From positions 62,108 to 126,107 of the forward strand of contig NZ_LMCT01000045.1 in the NCBI RefSeq assembly GCF_001424875.1: 64,000 nucleotides of DNA, written 5' to 3'. The DNA is from Kitasatospora sp. Root107 (GTDB taxonomy: Bacteria; Actinomycetota; Actinomycetes; Streptomycetales; Streptomycetaceae). The position numbers were made by a program, and so were the translations under genes. Each line of letters starts with the position of its first letter. Positions within the stretch are counted from its first letter, which is position 1. The notes under the pieces are model-generated. The model was given only the letters and a program-made list of their open reading frames with translations, was not told the origin of the DNA and did not search any database. Positions 52,037 through 60,539 of the stretch are shown piece after piece.

Positions 52037-52220
52037 CCGCAGACCGTACAACCACGTCTCGGGCCGACTGTGACAGTTGAGCATTTATCCGTTTGGTGCT
52101 GCTGATTTGTCACGGAACGACTACAGAGTCCCTTCTGGGCTAAAGATCCTCGTTGGGCCGGAAAAGCTGATCGCGACCTCCCGACAGCAACCCTCGGAAC
52201 CCTCCCTGAAGGTGGCCCAG

Positions 52221-52415
52221 ATGTCCTCACACAGCGATGAGTTGTGGTCGTACACCGAGATCGCCAGGCATATCAACGTCCAGTCGGACACCGTCCGCAA
52301 CTACCGTCGGCACGGCCTGCTGCCCGATCCGGACATGATCGACGGCAGCGGCCACCCCCGCTGGTTCGCGGGCACCATCCGCGCCTGGGCCCGGAACCGC
52401 CCCGGCAACCGCTGA
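52221..52415 (+). CDS. Small helix-turn-helix protein
   Basis: 64 residues from ATG 52221 with GAAGG upstream. WSYTEIARHINVQSDTVRNY then RRHGLLPDPD is a MerR/AlpA-like HTH: ELWSYTEIA followed by a recognition helix and a wing with GSGHPRWFAGTI. Probably a DNA-binding regulator of unknown target. The frame is open upstream, but an earlier start has no ribosome site. Confidence 0.82.
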   Translation: MSSHSDELWSYTEIARHINVQSDTVRNYRRHGLLPDPDMIDGSGHPRWFAGTIRAWARNRPGNR

Positions 52416-52603
52416 GGCGCCTCGTCCCGCCCCCGTCCCCGCCCCGCGCCCGGCGCGGCCCGTTCTGGTGACATCAGCCACAGCACGGCACGGAGACGGG
52501 GGCAAAGTGCCTCCCGGCCCTTACTCTCGTCTGGCAGCCGGCCGCTACCACCAGGTAGCTCCGCAGGCACGGACCATGACCCATCGGGGTGGAGGGGCTC
52601 GGC

Positions 52604-53350
52604 ATGAGACTGACCGTGGTGGGGTGCTCGGGAAGCTTCCCGTCCGCCGAGTCGCCCTGCTCCAGCTACCTGATCGAGGCCGACGGCTTCCGGCTGGTGC
52701 TCGACCTCGGCAACGGCGCGCTCGGCGCCCTGCAGAAGTACTGCGGCCTGTACGACATCGACGCGGTGATGCTCAGTCACCTGCACGCGGACCACTGCAT
52801 CGACCTCTGCGCCTACTGGGTCGCCCGGAACTACCGGCTGGAGGGCTGCCCAGAGTCCGTCCCGGTGTACGGGCCCGCGGGCACCGCCGACCGGCTGGCC
52901 CGGGCGTACGACATGCCCGAGCAGCCGGGCATGACCGAGGTCTTCGACTTCCACACCCTCACCGAGGGCAGCTTTCGGCTCGGCCCGCTGACCGTCACGA
53001 CGGCCCGGGTCAGCCACCCGGTGGAGACCTTCGCCTTCCGGATCGAGCACGGCGGCCGCAGCCTGGTGTACTCCGGCGACACCGGCGCGTGCGCCGAGCT
53101 GGTCGAACTCGCCCGGGGCGCCGACCTGTTCCTCTGCGAGGCGGCCTACACCCACGGCAAGGAGACCTTCGCGGACGTCCACCTGAACGGCCGGGAGGCG
53201 GGCGAGCACGCCGCCGCGGCCGGGGTCGGCCGCCTGGTGCTCACCCACATCCCGCCGTGGACCGACCCCGAGACCAACCGCCGTGACGCCGCAGCGGTGT
53301 ACGGCGGCCCGGTCGAACTGGCCCGCCCCGGCGCGGTCTATCAGCTCTGA
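52604..53350 (+). CDS. MBL-fold hydrolase (RNase Z-like)
   Basis: 248 residues from ATG 52604 (GGAGGGG upstream). The metal motif is MLSHLHADHCIDLCAYW; other ligands are in RVSHPVETFAF, YSGDTGACAE and LTHIPPW. Structure is like RNase Z and related phosphodiesterases. Streptomycetes keep this gene next to rph and rdgB, so RNA processing is a possible role. Confidence 0.93.
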   Translation: MRLTVVGCSGSFPSAESPCSSYLIEADGFRLVLDLGNGALGALQKYCGLYDIDAVMLSHLHADHCIDLCAYWVARNYRLEGCPESVPVYGPAGTADRLARAYDMPEQPGMTEVFDFHTLTEGSFRLGPLTVTTARVSHPVETFAFRIEHGGRSLVYSGDTGACAELVELARGADLFLCEAAYTHGKETFADVHLNGREAGEHAAAAGVGRLVLTHIPPWTDPETNRRDAAAVYGGPVELARPGAVYQL

Positions 53351-53359
53351 CCCTCAGGA

Positions 53360-53407
53360 CAACGGACGGACCCCGCCCGGCAGTTGCCGAGCGGGGTCCG
53401 TCCGTTG
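53360..53407. terminator. Bidirectional terminator
   Basis: Perfect 17-bp stem CAACGGACGGACCCCGC / GCGGGGTCCGTCCGTTG with a 14-base loop, between the MBL gene and the leftward EIIC gene. Confidence 0.9.
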
Positions 53408-53422
53408 AAGCGGTAAGGGCGG

Positions 53423-54697
53423 TCAGGCCTTGGTGAGCTCCTCGAGCTCCTCGTCGCTCTCGCGACCGGGAGTCGGCAGGTTGAACTTGGCGATCGCCCA
53501 GCGGAACAGCACGTAGTACAGGGCGGCGAAGACCAGACCGATCGGGATGATCATCCAGGCGTTGGTGGACTTGCTCCAGCCGAGTAGGTAATCGATCAGT
53601 CCGGCCGAGAAGGTGAAGCCGGCGTGCACGCCGAGGGCCCAGGTGACGGCCATCGAGATGGCGGTGAGCACCGCGTGGATCACGTACAGGGCCGGGGCGA
53701 TGAAGACGAAGGCGAACTCGATCGGCTCGGTGACACCGGTGACGAAGGAGGTCAGCGCGAGCGACATCATCATGCCCATCACGGCGGCGCGGCGCTCGGG
53801 GCGGGCGGCGTGCGCGATGGCCAGGGCGGCGGCGGGGAGCGCGAACATCATGATCGGGAAGAACCCGGCCATGAACTGACCGGCCGTCGGGTCACCGGCG
53901 AAGTAGCGGGTCAGGTCGCCGTGCACCACGGTGCCGTCGGCCTTGGTGAAGTCACCGGTCTGGAACCAGGCGTAGGAGTTCACGAACTGGTGCATGCCGA
54001 CCGGCAGCAGGCCACGGTTGACCAGACCGAACGCACCGGCACCGAAGGCCCCGGCACCGATCAGCGAGTCGTTCAGGCTGCTGATGGCGTCGCCGACCGG
54101 GCCCCAGCAGAGCGCGAACACGACGCCGACGGCGGTGCCGACGAAGGCCATGATGATCGGGACCAGGCGGCGGCCGTTGAAGAAGCCGAGCCAGTCGACC
54201 AACTTGGTGCGGTGGTACTTCTGCCACAACACGGCGCTCAGCAGACCGATCACGATGCCGCCGAGCACGCCCGGGTTCTCGTAGGTCGCGGCGACCCACT
54301 TGCCGTCCTTGATCGCGCCTTCGGTGATCGGGAACGCGGTCAGCACGTTCTTGTAGACCAGGAAGCCGACCAGGGCGGCGAGCGCGGTGGAGCCGTCCGC
54401 CTTCTTGGCGAAGCCGATCGCGATGCCCACCGCGAAGAGCAGCGGCAGATTGGAGAAGACGGCGTCACCGGCGGTGGCGAACACCGCGGCGACCTTGTCC
54501 CAGCCGAGGCCGTCCTTGCCGAAGACGTCGTCCTGACCGAGGCGGAGCAGCAGACCGGCCGCCGGGAGGACGGCGATCGGGAGCTGGAGGCTCCGGCCGA
54601 TCTTCTGGAGGCCCTGGAGCACGCTCTGCCCGAACTTCTTGCCGGGCGAGGGGACCGGTGCCGCGGCGGGCGCCGGTGCCTGCGCAGTCGTAGTCAT
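53423..54697 (-). CDS. PTS EIIC, N-acetylglucosamine type (first of three)
   Basis: 424 residues. Glucose/GlcNAc-superfamily EIIC: SLQLPIAVLPAAGLLLRLGQ, KADGSTALAALVGFLVY, then GFFNGRRLVPIIMAFVGTAV, then NRGLLPVGMHQFVNSYAWFQ, ALTSFVTGVTEPIEFAF and YYVLFRWAIAKFNLPTPGRE. No EIIA or EIIB domains are attached. It imports GlcNAc, phosphorylated by NagF. As I recall, S. coelicolor nagE2 occupies the corresponding position (outermost). Behind a double dre operator at 54761. Confidence 0.93.
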   Translation of the reverse strand: MTTTAQAPAPAAAPVPSPGKKFGQSVLQGLQKIGRSLQLPIAVLPAAGLLLRLGQDDVFGKDGLGWDKVAAVFATAGDAVFSNLPLLFAVGIAIGFAKKADGSTALAALVGFLVYKNVLTAFPITEGAIKDGKWVAATYENPGVLGGIVIGLLSAVLWQKYHRTKLVDWLGFFNGRRLVPIIMAFVGTAVGVVFALCWGPVGDAISSLNDSLIGAGAFGAGAFGLVNRGLLPVGMHQFVNSYAWFQTGDFTKADGTVVHGDLTRYFAGDPTAGQFMAGFFPIMMFALPAAALAIAHAARPERRAAVMGMMMSLALTSFVTGVTEPIEFAFVFIAPALYVIHAVLTAISMAVTWALGVHAGFTFSAGLIDYLLGWSKSTNAWMIIPIGLVFAALYYVLFRWAIAKFNLPTPGRESDEELEELTKA

Positions 54698-54760
54698 GGG
54701 GGTGGTTCCTAACGGCAGGGCGGATCGGTCGGGGGAGGAGCATCGGGGGCCGAACCGCGA

Positions 54761-54792
54761 ACTGGTCTACACCACTAGTGGTGTAGACCAGT
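54761..54792. promoter_or_regulatory. Double DasR operator (dre) upstream of the first EIIC
   Basis: Two 16-bp dre boxes, ACTGGTCTACACCACT and AGTGGTGTAGACCAGT, adjoin to make a perfect 32-bp palindrome, 64 bases upstream of the start. DasR (GntR/HutC family) binds TGGTCTAGACCA-type sites and is released by glucosamine-6-phosphate. Confidence 0.92.
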
Positions 54793-54932
54793 TTTCTAGC
54801 ACGCATGGAGGGGGGCCGTAACCCCTGGAAGCCGTGCAGGTGGGAAGTGCTATGAAATCGAAACCTTCTTTTGGATTAATGATCATGACTACCCGCTGTA
54901 ATCGCCATTTTGGCGAGTTGCGCAACAAAACG

Positions 54933-54967
54933 ACCCGCTCCCGGCGGCGGGGCCGTCGGGAGCGGGT
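54933..54967 (-). terminator. Terminator after the second EIIC gene
   Basis: Stem ACCCGCTCCCG / CGGGAGCGGGT with a 13-base loop; on the minus strand it is followed by CGTTTTGTTG. It insulates the second EIIC from the first. Confidence 0.88.
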
Positions 54968-54984
54968 TTCGGATTGACGAGGGG

Positions 54985-56235
54985 TCAGTCCTTGGTGACG
55001 TCCTCGATCTCCTCGTCGTCCTCGCGGCCGGGGGTCTTGAGGTTGAACTTGGTGATCACGAAGCGGAAGAGCACGTAGTAGACCACCGCGAAGCAGAGCC
55101 CGATCGGGATCACCAGCCAGGGCTTGGTGTCCAGGTGCCAGAGCGTGACGTAGTCGATCAGTCCGGCCGAGAAGCTGAAGCCCGCGTGCACCCCGAGCGC
55201 CCAGGTGACGAACATCGAGATGCCGGTCAGGATCGCGTGCGCCACGTAGAGCAGCGGCGCCAGGAACATGAAGGAGAACTCGATCGGCTCGGTCACGCCG
55301 GTGATGAAGCTGGTCGCCGCCAGCGACATCATCAGGCCGGTGATCTCCTTGCGGCGGTGCGGCTTGGCGGTGTGCGCGATGGCCAGGGCGGCGGCCGGGA
55401 GGCCGAACATCATGATCGGGAAGAAGCCGGAGGTGAACTGGCCGGCCGTCGGGTCGCCGCCCAGGAAGCGGGTGATGTCGCCGTGCAGCACCTGGCCGGC
55501 CGGGTCGGTGAAGTCGCCGGCCTGGAACCAGAAGAAGGTGTTCACGAACTGGTGCATGCCGACCGGCAGCAGGCCGCGGTTGACCACACCGAATATCGCC
55601 GAGCCGAACGAGCCGAGCCCGATCAGCCAGTCGCTGAACGCGTTGATCCCGTCGCCGATCGGGCCCCAGCAGAGCGCCACCAGCACGCCGAGGGCGGTGC
55701 CGACGAAGGCCATGATGATCGGGACCAGGCGGCGGCCGTTGAAGAAGCCGAGCCAGTCGACCAGCTTGGTGCGGTGGTACGTCTGCCACAGCACGGCGGT
55801 CAGCAGACCGATGATGATGCCGCCGAGTACGCCGGGGTTCTGGTAGGTCGCGGCGACCCACTTATCGCCCTCGATGTGGCCCTCGGTGACCGGGAATGCC
55901 TGGAGCACCTTGGAGAAGGTCAGGTAACCCACCACCGCGGCCAGCGCGGTGGAGCCGTCGGCCTTCTTGGCGAAGCCGATCGCGATACCGATGCAGAACA
56001 GCAGCGGCAGACCGAAGGCCCCGTCCAGAATCGACGTGCCGCCGGCCAGCAGGACCGCCGAGACCTTGTCCCAGAAGTCACCGTGCAGGTACGAGGCGAT
56101 CAGGTTGCCGAGGCTGACCAGCAGGCCGGCGGCCGGGAGCACGGCGACCGGGAGCTGGAGGCTGCGGCCGACCTTCTGCAGTCCTTGGAGGAGCCCGGCG
56201 CCTGGCTTCCTGGCGGGGGCGGTGGTCGAACTCAT
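54985..56235 (-). CDS. PTS EIIC, N-acetylglucosamine type (second of three)
   Basis: 416 residues with GAAGGACAG upstream. Same blocks as the first copy (SLQLPVAVLPAAGLLVSLGN, GFFNGRRLVPIIMAFVGTAL, NRGLLPVGMHQFVN, GVTEPIEFSF). Its N-terminus begins directly at the conserved QGLQKVGRSLQ block after a 15-residue tail. Own dre box at 56287 and own terminator, so it is independently transcribed. Confidence 0.93.
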   Translation of the reverse strand: MSSTTAPARKPGAGLLQGLQKVGRSLQLPVAVLPAAGLLVSLGNLIASYLHGDFWDKVSAVLLAGGTSILDGAFGLPLLFCIGIAIGFAKKADGSTALAAVVGYLTFSKVLQAFPVTEGHIEGDKWVAATYQNPGVLGGIIIGLLTAVLWQTYHRTKLVDWLGFFNGRRLVPIIMAFVGTALGVLVALCWGPIGDGINAFSDWLIGLGSFGSAIFGVVNRGLLPVGMHQFVNTFFWFQAGDFTDPAGQVLHGDITRFLGGDPTAGQFTSGFFPIMMFGLPAAALAIAHTAKPHRRKEITGLMMSLAATSFITGVTEPIEFSFMFLAPLLYVAHAILTGISMFVTWALGVHAGFSFSAGLIDYVTLWHLDTKPWLVIPIGLCFAVVYYVLFRFVITKFNLKTPGREDDEEIEDVTKD

Positions 56236-56286
56236 GGGCTGTCCTTCGGCGGTGGGCGACTCTGCGCACCGATCGGCAGGGCGCCG

Positions 56287-56302
56287 ATTGGTCTACACCA
56301 GT
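56287..56302. promoter_or_regulatory. DasR operator (dre) upstream of the second EIIC
   Basis: ATTGGTCTACACCAGT, 15 of 16 positions consistent with the double site at 54761. 52 bases upstream of the start. Confidence 0.9.
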
Positions 56303-56423
56303 TCGAGGTGCAGAGCTTTTCTAACACGCCGCTGACAAGGAACTGAAAAAAGTCCGAAACCGAATACCCGGCGATTGACCGGCGTAATTCCGATAGGGTC
56401 GTTGGTCCCGTTCCGGGCATGCC

Positions 56424-56458
56424 GAAAGGCCCCCGGGCCGGTGGTCCGAGGGCCTTTC
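56424..56458 (-). terminator. Terminator after the third EIIC gene
   Basis: Stem GAAAGGCCC / GGGCCTTTC with a 17-base, GC-rich loop. On the minus strand it lies 19 bases after the stop; the T-run is short. Confidence 0.7.
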
Positions 56459-56476
56459 CTGGGAATTGGCGGAGCG

Positions 56477-57766
56477 TCAGGCCTTGGTGACGTCCTCGAC
56501 CTCGTCGTCGTCCTCGCGGCCGGGAGTCTTGAGGTTGAACTTGGTGATGATGAAGCGGAAGAGCGTGTAGTAGACCACCGCGAAACAGAGTCCGATCGGG
56601 ATGATCAGCCAGGGCTTGGTGGCCAGGGTCCAGTTGATGCAGTAGTCGATCAGACCGGCCGAGAAGCTGAAGCCGTCCTTCACGCCGAGTGCCCAGGAGA
56701 CCGCCATCGAGGCACCGGTGAGCAGGGCGTGCACGGCGTACAGCGCGGGGGCGATGTAGGCGAAGGAGTACTCGATCGGCTCGGTGACGCCGGTGACGAA
56801 GGAGGTCAGGCCGACCGAGAGCATCAGGCCGGTGATCTCCTTGCGGCGGTGCGGCTTGGCGCAGTGCGCGATGGCCAGCGCAGCGGCGGGAAGCGCGAAC
56901 ATCATGATCGGGAAGAAGCCGGTGGTGAACTGACCGGCCGTCGGGTCGCCCGCCAGGAAGCGCGGGATGTCGCCGTGGACCTCCGAGCCGTCCGGCTTGG
57001 TGTAGTCGCCGAACTGGAACCAGACGAAGGTGTTCAGCAGCTGGTGCATGCCGATCAGCAGCAGGACGCGGTTGGCGAGACCGAACAGGCCGGCACCCCA
57101 GGCGTCCAGGTCGGCCAGCCACTGGCTGAAGTCGGTCATCGCGTCGCCGATCGGCGGCCAGATCCAGACGGAGAGGCAGGCGAACGCCAGGCCGAACAGG
57201 GCCGTGATCATCGGGACCAGGCGGCGGCCGTTGAAGAATCCGAGCCAGTCGACCAGCTGCTTGCGGTGGTAGCGGACCCAGAGCCAGGCCGACGCCAAGC
57301 CGATCAGGATGCCGCCGAGTACGCCGGGGTTCTGGTAGACGGCGCTCGCCGCATTCCGCGAACTGAAGTCCACGCACTTGTTCCCGACCAGAACGGTGGT
57401 GCCCGTGCAGTCCTCCGGGAAGGCATGGAGCACGCTGTAGTAGACGAGGAAGCCGACGACCGCCGCGAGTGCGGTCGAGCCGTCGGCCTTCTTGGCCATG
57501 CCGATCGCGACCCCGATGCAGAACAGCAGGGGCAGACCGAGACTGGAGTCGAGCAGAGCGCCACCGGCGGCGGCGAAGACCTTCGCCACGTTGTCCCAGC
57601 CGAGACCGTCCGAGCCGAAGACGTCGGGCTGGCCGAGCCGGTTCAGGATGCCGGCGGCCGGCAGTACCGCCACCGGGAGCTGGAGACTGCGGCCCATCTT
57701 CTGGAGGCCGCCGTAGAAGCCGTGCCACCACTGCGCCTGTGGGGCTGTGGCGCCTGCCGAACTCAT
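56477..57766 (-). CDS. PTS EIIC, N-acetylglucosamine type (third of three)
   Basis: 429 residues from ATG 57766 (GGAGGACG upstream on the minus strand; the preceding ATG 57769 is too close). Conserved blocks as in the others, but with a Cys-containing insert at about residues 110-135 (HAFPEDCTGTTVLVGNKCVD) in the first extracytoplasmic loop, and LLLIGMHQLLNTF in place of LLPVGMHQFVN. That departure in the substrate-loop region suggests a different sugar preference. Divergent from nagF; the two share a dre box. Confidence 0.92.
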   Translation of the reverse strand: MSSAGATAPQAQWWHGFYGGLQKMGRSLQLPVAVLPAAGILNRLGQPDVFGSDGLGWDNVAKVFAAAGGALLDSSLGLPLLFCIGVAIGMAKKADGSTALAAVVGFLVYYSVLHAFPEDCTGTTVLVGNKCVDFSSRNAASAVYQNPGVLGGILIGLASAWLWVRYHRKQLVDWLGFFNGRRLVPMITALFGLAFACLSVWIWPPIGDAMTDFSQWLADLDAWGAGLFGLANRVLLLIGMHQLLNTFVWFQFGDYTKPDGSEVHGDIPRFLAGDPTAGQFTTGFFPIMMFALPAAALAIAHCAKPHRRKEITGLMLSVGLTSFVTGVTEPIEYSFAYIAPALYAVHALLTGASMAVSWALGVKDGFSFSAGLIDYCINWTLATKPWLIIPIGLCFAVVYYTLFRFIITKFNLKTPGREDDDEVEDVTKA

Positions 57767-57844
57767 CATCGTCCTCCGAGTGCCGGATGTGTCCGGGCCC
57801 GGAACACCGACGGGCGTTTCCGCGTTGTCCGAAGTGCACCTAAT

Positions 57845-57860
57845 ATTGGTGTAGACCACT
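57845..57860. promoter_or_regulatory. DasR operator (dre) shared by the third EIIC and nagF
   Basis: ATTGGTGTAGACCACT, in the divergent region 79 bases before the EIIC start and about 250 before nagF. No second dre close to nagF was found. Confidence 0.9.
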
Positions 57861-58111
57861 TACGAGCAGAGTGGGCGCGCCGGGTCCAAGGTCCTGCTGA
57901 TCGTCATCCTGTGATGAAGATCGGCAGCGCGCGCGTCCTGCTGGGCCAAAAGTGGACTAACGTGGCAAGTCGGTCGAACTCGGGCGATGCTGGTCGCGCG
58001 CCGTCGTGGGCGCGGCAACTGAGTCCGCGTCACCTTCCGACGACAGCCACCAGCACCGAGCGGTACGGCACCGGGCAGAGCTGCCGGGAGCCGAGACAGA
58101 GGGAGAAAGAC

Positions 58112-58345
58112 ATGGCCAGCAAGGCTGAGAAGATCGTCGCCGGTCTCGGCGGCATCGAGAACATCGAAGAGGTCGAGGGCTGCATCACCCGCCTGCGTAC
58201 CGAGGTCAAGGACGCCTCCCTGGTCAACGAAGCCGCACTGAAGGCCGCCGGCGCCCACGGCGTCGTCAAGATGGGCACCGCGATCCAGGTCGTGATCGGC
58301 ACCGACGCCGACCCGATCGCCGCGGACATCGAGGACATGATGTGA
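58112..58345 (+). CDS. nagF: PTS EIIB, N-acetylglucosamine-specific
   Basis: 77 residues from ATG 58112 (GAGGGAGAAAG upstream). IVAGLGGIENIEEVEGCITR contains Cys24, the phosphoryl-carrying residue. GAHGVVKMGTAIQVVIGTD completes the EIIB fold. It takes phosphate from EIIA and passes it to incoming GlcNAc through EIIC. S. coelicolor nagF (SCO2905) is the likely counterpart. Confidence 0.95.
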   Translation: MASKAEKIVAGLGGIENIEEVEGCITRLRTEVKDASLVNEAALKAAGAHGVVKMGTAIQVVIGTDADPIAADIEDMM

Positions 58346-58372
58346 GTTGAGACCTTCCGGTCTCACCCGCGA

Positions 58373-58414
58373 CGGCCCGTCACCCTGCGAGGGGTGGACG
58401 GGCCGCAGTGTTTT
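58373..58414 (+). terminator. Terminator after nagF
   Basis: Stem around CGGCCCGTC / GGACGGGCCG closing on CCC/GGG, then cagtgTTTT, 30 bases after the nagF stop. Confidence 0.8.
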
Positions 58415-58450
58415 CCGAGGCTTCGGCGGGAGCGGCTAGGCTCGGTGCCT

Positions 58451-59176
58451 ATGTCACGCATCGACGGCCGCACCCCCGATCAGCTCCGCCCGATCACCAT
58501 CGAACGAGGCTGGAGCAAGCACGCCGAAGGCTCCGTCCTGGTCTCCTACGGCGACACCAAGGTGCTCTGCACCGCCAGCGTCACCGAGGGCGTCCCCCGC
58601 TGGCGCAAGGGCACTGGCGAGGGCTGGGTCACCGCCGAGTACTCCATGCTCCCGCGCGCCACCAACACCCGCGGCGACCGCGAGTCGGTCCGCGGCAAGA
58701 TCGGCGGCCGCACCCACGAGATCAGCCGCCTGATCGGCCGTTCGCTGCGCGCGGTGATCGACCACCGGGCGCTCGCCGAGAACACCATCGTGCTCGACTG
58801 CGACGTGCTCCAGGCCGACGGCGGCACGCGCACCGCGGCCATCACCGGCGCGTACGTGGCGCTGGTGGACGCGGTCTCCTGGGCTCGCGACAAGAAGCTG
58901 CTCCGAGCAAAGGGCCAGCCGATCACCGGCGGCGTCAGCGCGGTCAGCGTCGGCATCATCGACGGCGTCCCGATGCTCGACCTCCGCTACGAGGAGGACG
59001 TCCGGGCCGAGACCGACATGAACATCGTCTGCACCGCCGACGGCCGCTTCGTCGAGGTGCAGGGCACCGCCGAGGGCGCGCCGTTCGACCGCGCGCTGCT
59101 CGACCAGCTGCTCGACCTGGGCACGCTGGGATGCGCCGAGCTGGACGAGATCCAGCGCAAGGTGCTCGAGGGCTGA
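58451..59176 (+). CDS. rph: Ribonuclease PH
   Basis: 241 residues. RPITIERGWSKHAEGSVLVS, EYSMLPRATNTRGDRESVRG, GGRTHEISRLIGRSLRAV and CDVLQADGGTRTAAITGAYV are diagnostic. It trims tRNA 3' ends using phosphate, as a hexamer. TAGGCT (58437-58442) ends 8 bases before the ATG and no ribosome site is seen, so it is probably leaderless. Confidence 0.98.
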   Translation: MSRIDGRTPDQLRPITIERGWSKHAEGSVLVSYGDTKVLCTASVTEGVPRWRKGTGEGWVTAEYSMLPRATNTRGDRESVRGKIGGRTHEISRLIGRSLRAVIDHRALAENTIVLDCDVLQADGGTRTAAITGAYVALVDAVSWARDKKLLRAKGQPITGGVSAVSVGIIDGVPMLDLRYEEDVRAETDMNIVCTADGRFVEVQGTAEGAPFDRALLDQLLDLGTLGCAELDEIQRKVLEG

Positions 59177-59187
59177 CCGGTCGTCAG

Positions 59188-59243
59188 ACCGTACGGGCTC
59201 CGGGGCCGGCCGCTGTACAGGCGGGGCCCGGAGCCCGTACGGT
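59188..59243 (+). terminator. Terminator after rph
   Basis: Perfect 17-bp stem ACCGTACGGGCTCCGGG / CCCGGAGCCCGTACGGT with a 22-base loop. Confidence 0.8.
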
Positions 59244-59341
59244 TCGGGCCGTCAGCCCGGTACGGGAACCGGCGGCGGCCACGCCGTCGTCCTCCTGACC
59301 GTCGGACCTGCCCCAGCGTCTTCACAACGGAGGACCTTTCG

Positions 59342-59728
59342 ATGCCCCTCAGCATCAACCGTTCCGCCACCCTGTCGGTGGCCGCGCTCGCGCTCCTGCT
59401 GCCGCTCGGCGTGGGCTGCTCGGCGGCCCAGAAGGCACTCGACTGCGGCAACACGGCGGTGAAGATCAGCAGCGACTTCGCCGCGGTGAGCCAGGCCTGG
59501 GGCAACGCGGGCAACGACCCGCAGGCCGCCGGGCAGGCGCTGCAGACGCTCAAGAACGACCTCGACGAGCTGGGCCGCAACTCCAGCGACACCGACGTCA
59601 GCAAGGCGATCACCGACCTGCAGACCCAGGTCGAGAAGACCCAGCAGGCGATCAACGCCAAGCAGGTCCCCGACCTCAAGCCGCTCGGCGACGCCGCCTC
59701 CAACCTGTCCAAGGCCTGCACCGGCTGA
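59342..59728 (+). CDS. Small lipoprotein
   Basis: 128 residues with CGGAGGACC upstream. Lipobox L-G-V-G-C at residues 22-26; the mature part is a helical domain with two further cysteines (LDCGNTAV, SKACTG). No family recognised. It sits between rph and rdgB, the usual place of a conserved streptomycete lipoprotein. Confidence 0.85.
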   Translation: MPLSINRSATLSVAALALLLPLGVGCSAAQKALDCGNTAVKISSDFAAVSQAWGNAGNDPQAAGQALQTLKNDLDELGRNSSDTDVSKAITDLQTQVEKTQQAINAKQVPDLKPLGDAASNLSKACTG

Positions 59729-59748
59729 CGACGCATAGGCTGAGGCGC

Positions 59749-60357
59749 ATGACTACCCGACGCCTCGTCCTCGCCACCCGGAACCAGCACAAGGTCGCGG
59801 AGCTGCGCGCCATCCTCGGCGCGGCCGGACTCGACGTGGAGCTGGTCGGTGCCGACGCCTACCCGGAGATCCCGGACGTGCCCGAGACCGGCGTGACCTT
59901 CGCCGAGAACGCCCTGCTGAAGGCACACGCGCTGGCGCGCGCCACCGGCCTGCCCGCCGTCGCCGACGACTCCGGTCTCTGCGTGGACGTGCTGAACGGT
60001 GCGCCCGGCATCTTCTCCGCCCGCTGGGCCGGCAAGCACGGCGACGACCGCGCCAACCTCGAGCTGCTGCTGGCCCAGCTCGGCGACATCGACGCCCCCC
60101 ACCGGGGCGCGCACTTCGCCTGCGCCGCCGCACTCGCCCTGCCGGACGGCACCGAGCGGGTGGTCGAGGGCCGGCTGCTCGGCACCCTGCGCACCGCCCC
60201 CTCGGGCGACGGCGGCTTCGGCTACGACCCGATCCTCCAGCCGCTCGGCGAGACCCGCACCTGCGCCGAACTGACCCCTGCGGAGAAGAACGCCATCAGC
60301 CACCGCGGCCAGGCCTTCCGCGGCCTCGCCCCGGTGGTCCGCGAGCTGCTCGGCTGA
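59749..60357 (+). CDS. rdgB: XTP/dITP diphosphatase (RdgB/HAM1)
   Basis: 202 residues. LVLATRNQHKVAELRAIL, TFAENALLKAHALARATGLP, VADDSGLCVDVLNGAPGIFS, GDGGFGYDPILQPLGE and KNAISHRGQAF are the family hallmarks. It removes non-canonical purine nucleotides. TAGGCT ends 7 bases before the ATG with no ribosome site: probably leaderless. Confidence 0.98.
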   Translation: MTTRRLVLATRNQHKVAELRAILGAAGLDVELVGADAYPEIPDVPETGVTFAENALLKAHALARATGLPAVADDSGLCVDVLNGAPGIFSARWAGKHGDDRANLELLLAQLGDIDAPHRGAHFACAAALALPDGTERVVEGRLLGTLRTAPSGDGGFGYDPILQPLGETRTCAELTPAEKNAISHRGQAFRGLAPVVRELLG

Positions 60358-60375
60358 CGGCTGGTCGGCCACGGC

Positions 60376-60403
60376 GAAGGCCCCCGCCTCGGCGGGGGCC
60401 TTC
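60376..60403. terminator. Terminator between rdgB and tRNA-Leu
   Basis: Perfect 13-bp stem GAAGGCCCCCGCC / GGCGGGGGCCTTC with a 2-base TC center; it serves rdgB and, from the other side, tRNA-Leu. Confidence 0.88.
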
Positions 60404-60408
60404 GTCTG

Positions 60409-60491
60409 TGCGGCCTGAGGGACTCGAACCCTCACGAGGTTTCCCTCACGGGCACCTAAAACCCGCGCGGCTGCCATTACGCCAAGGCCGC
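60409..60491 (-). tRNA. tRNA-Leu (TAG)
   Basis: Minus strand: acceptor GCGGCCT/AGGCCGC, anticodon stem CGGGT/GCCCG around TTTAGGT (anticodon TAG), long class II variable arm (TGAGGGAAACCTCGT), T-loop GTTCGAGTC, discriminator A. 83 nt, CCA not encoded. Confidence 0.96.
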
Positions 60492-60539
60492 CTGTACAGC
60501 AGCCATCATGCTACAGGTGGGCGCGGAGCAGCAGTGCCT

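Noticed and set aside
51632..52415. PemK-like gene and small HTH gene as a toxin-antitoxin pair
   Set aside because: They are divergent, 184 bp apart, and the HTH protein resembles MerR/AlpA regulators, not a MazE-type antitoxin.
56375..58345. Very long plus-strand frame opposite the third EIIC gene
   Set aside because: Its end is nagF in frame, but the first 1700 bases are antisense to a clear EIIC gene and lack coding character.
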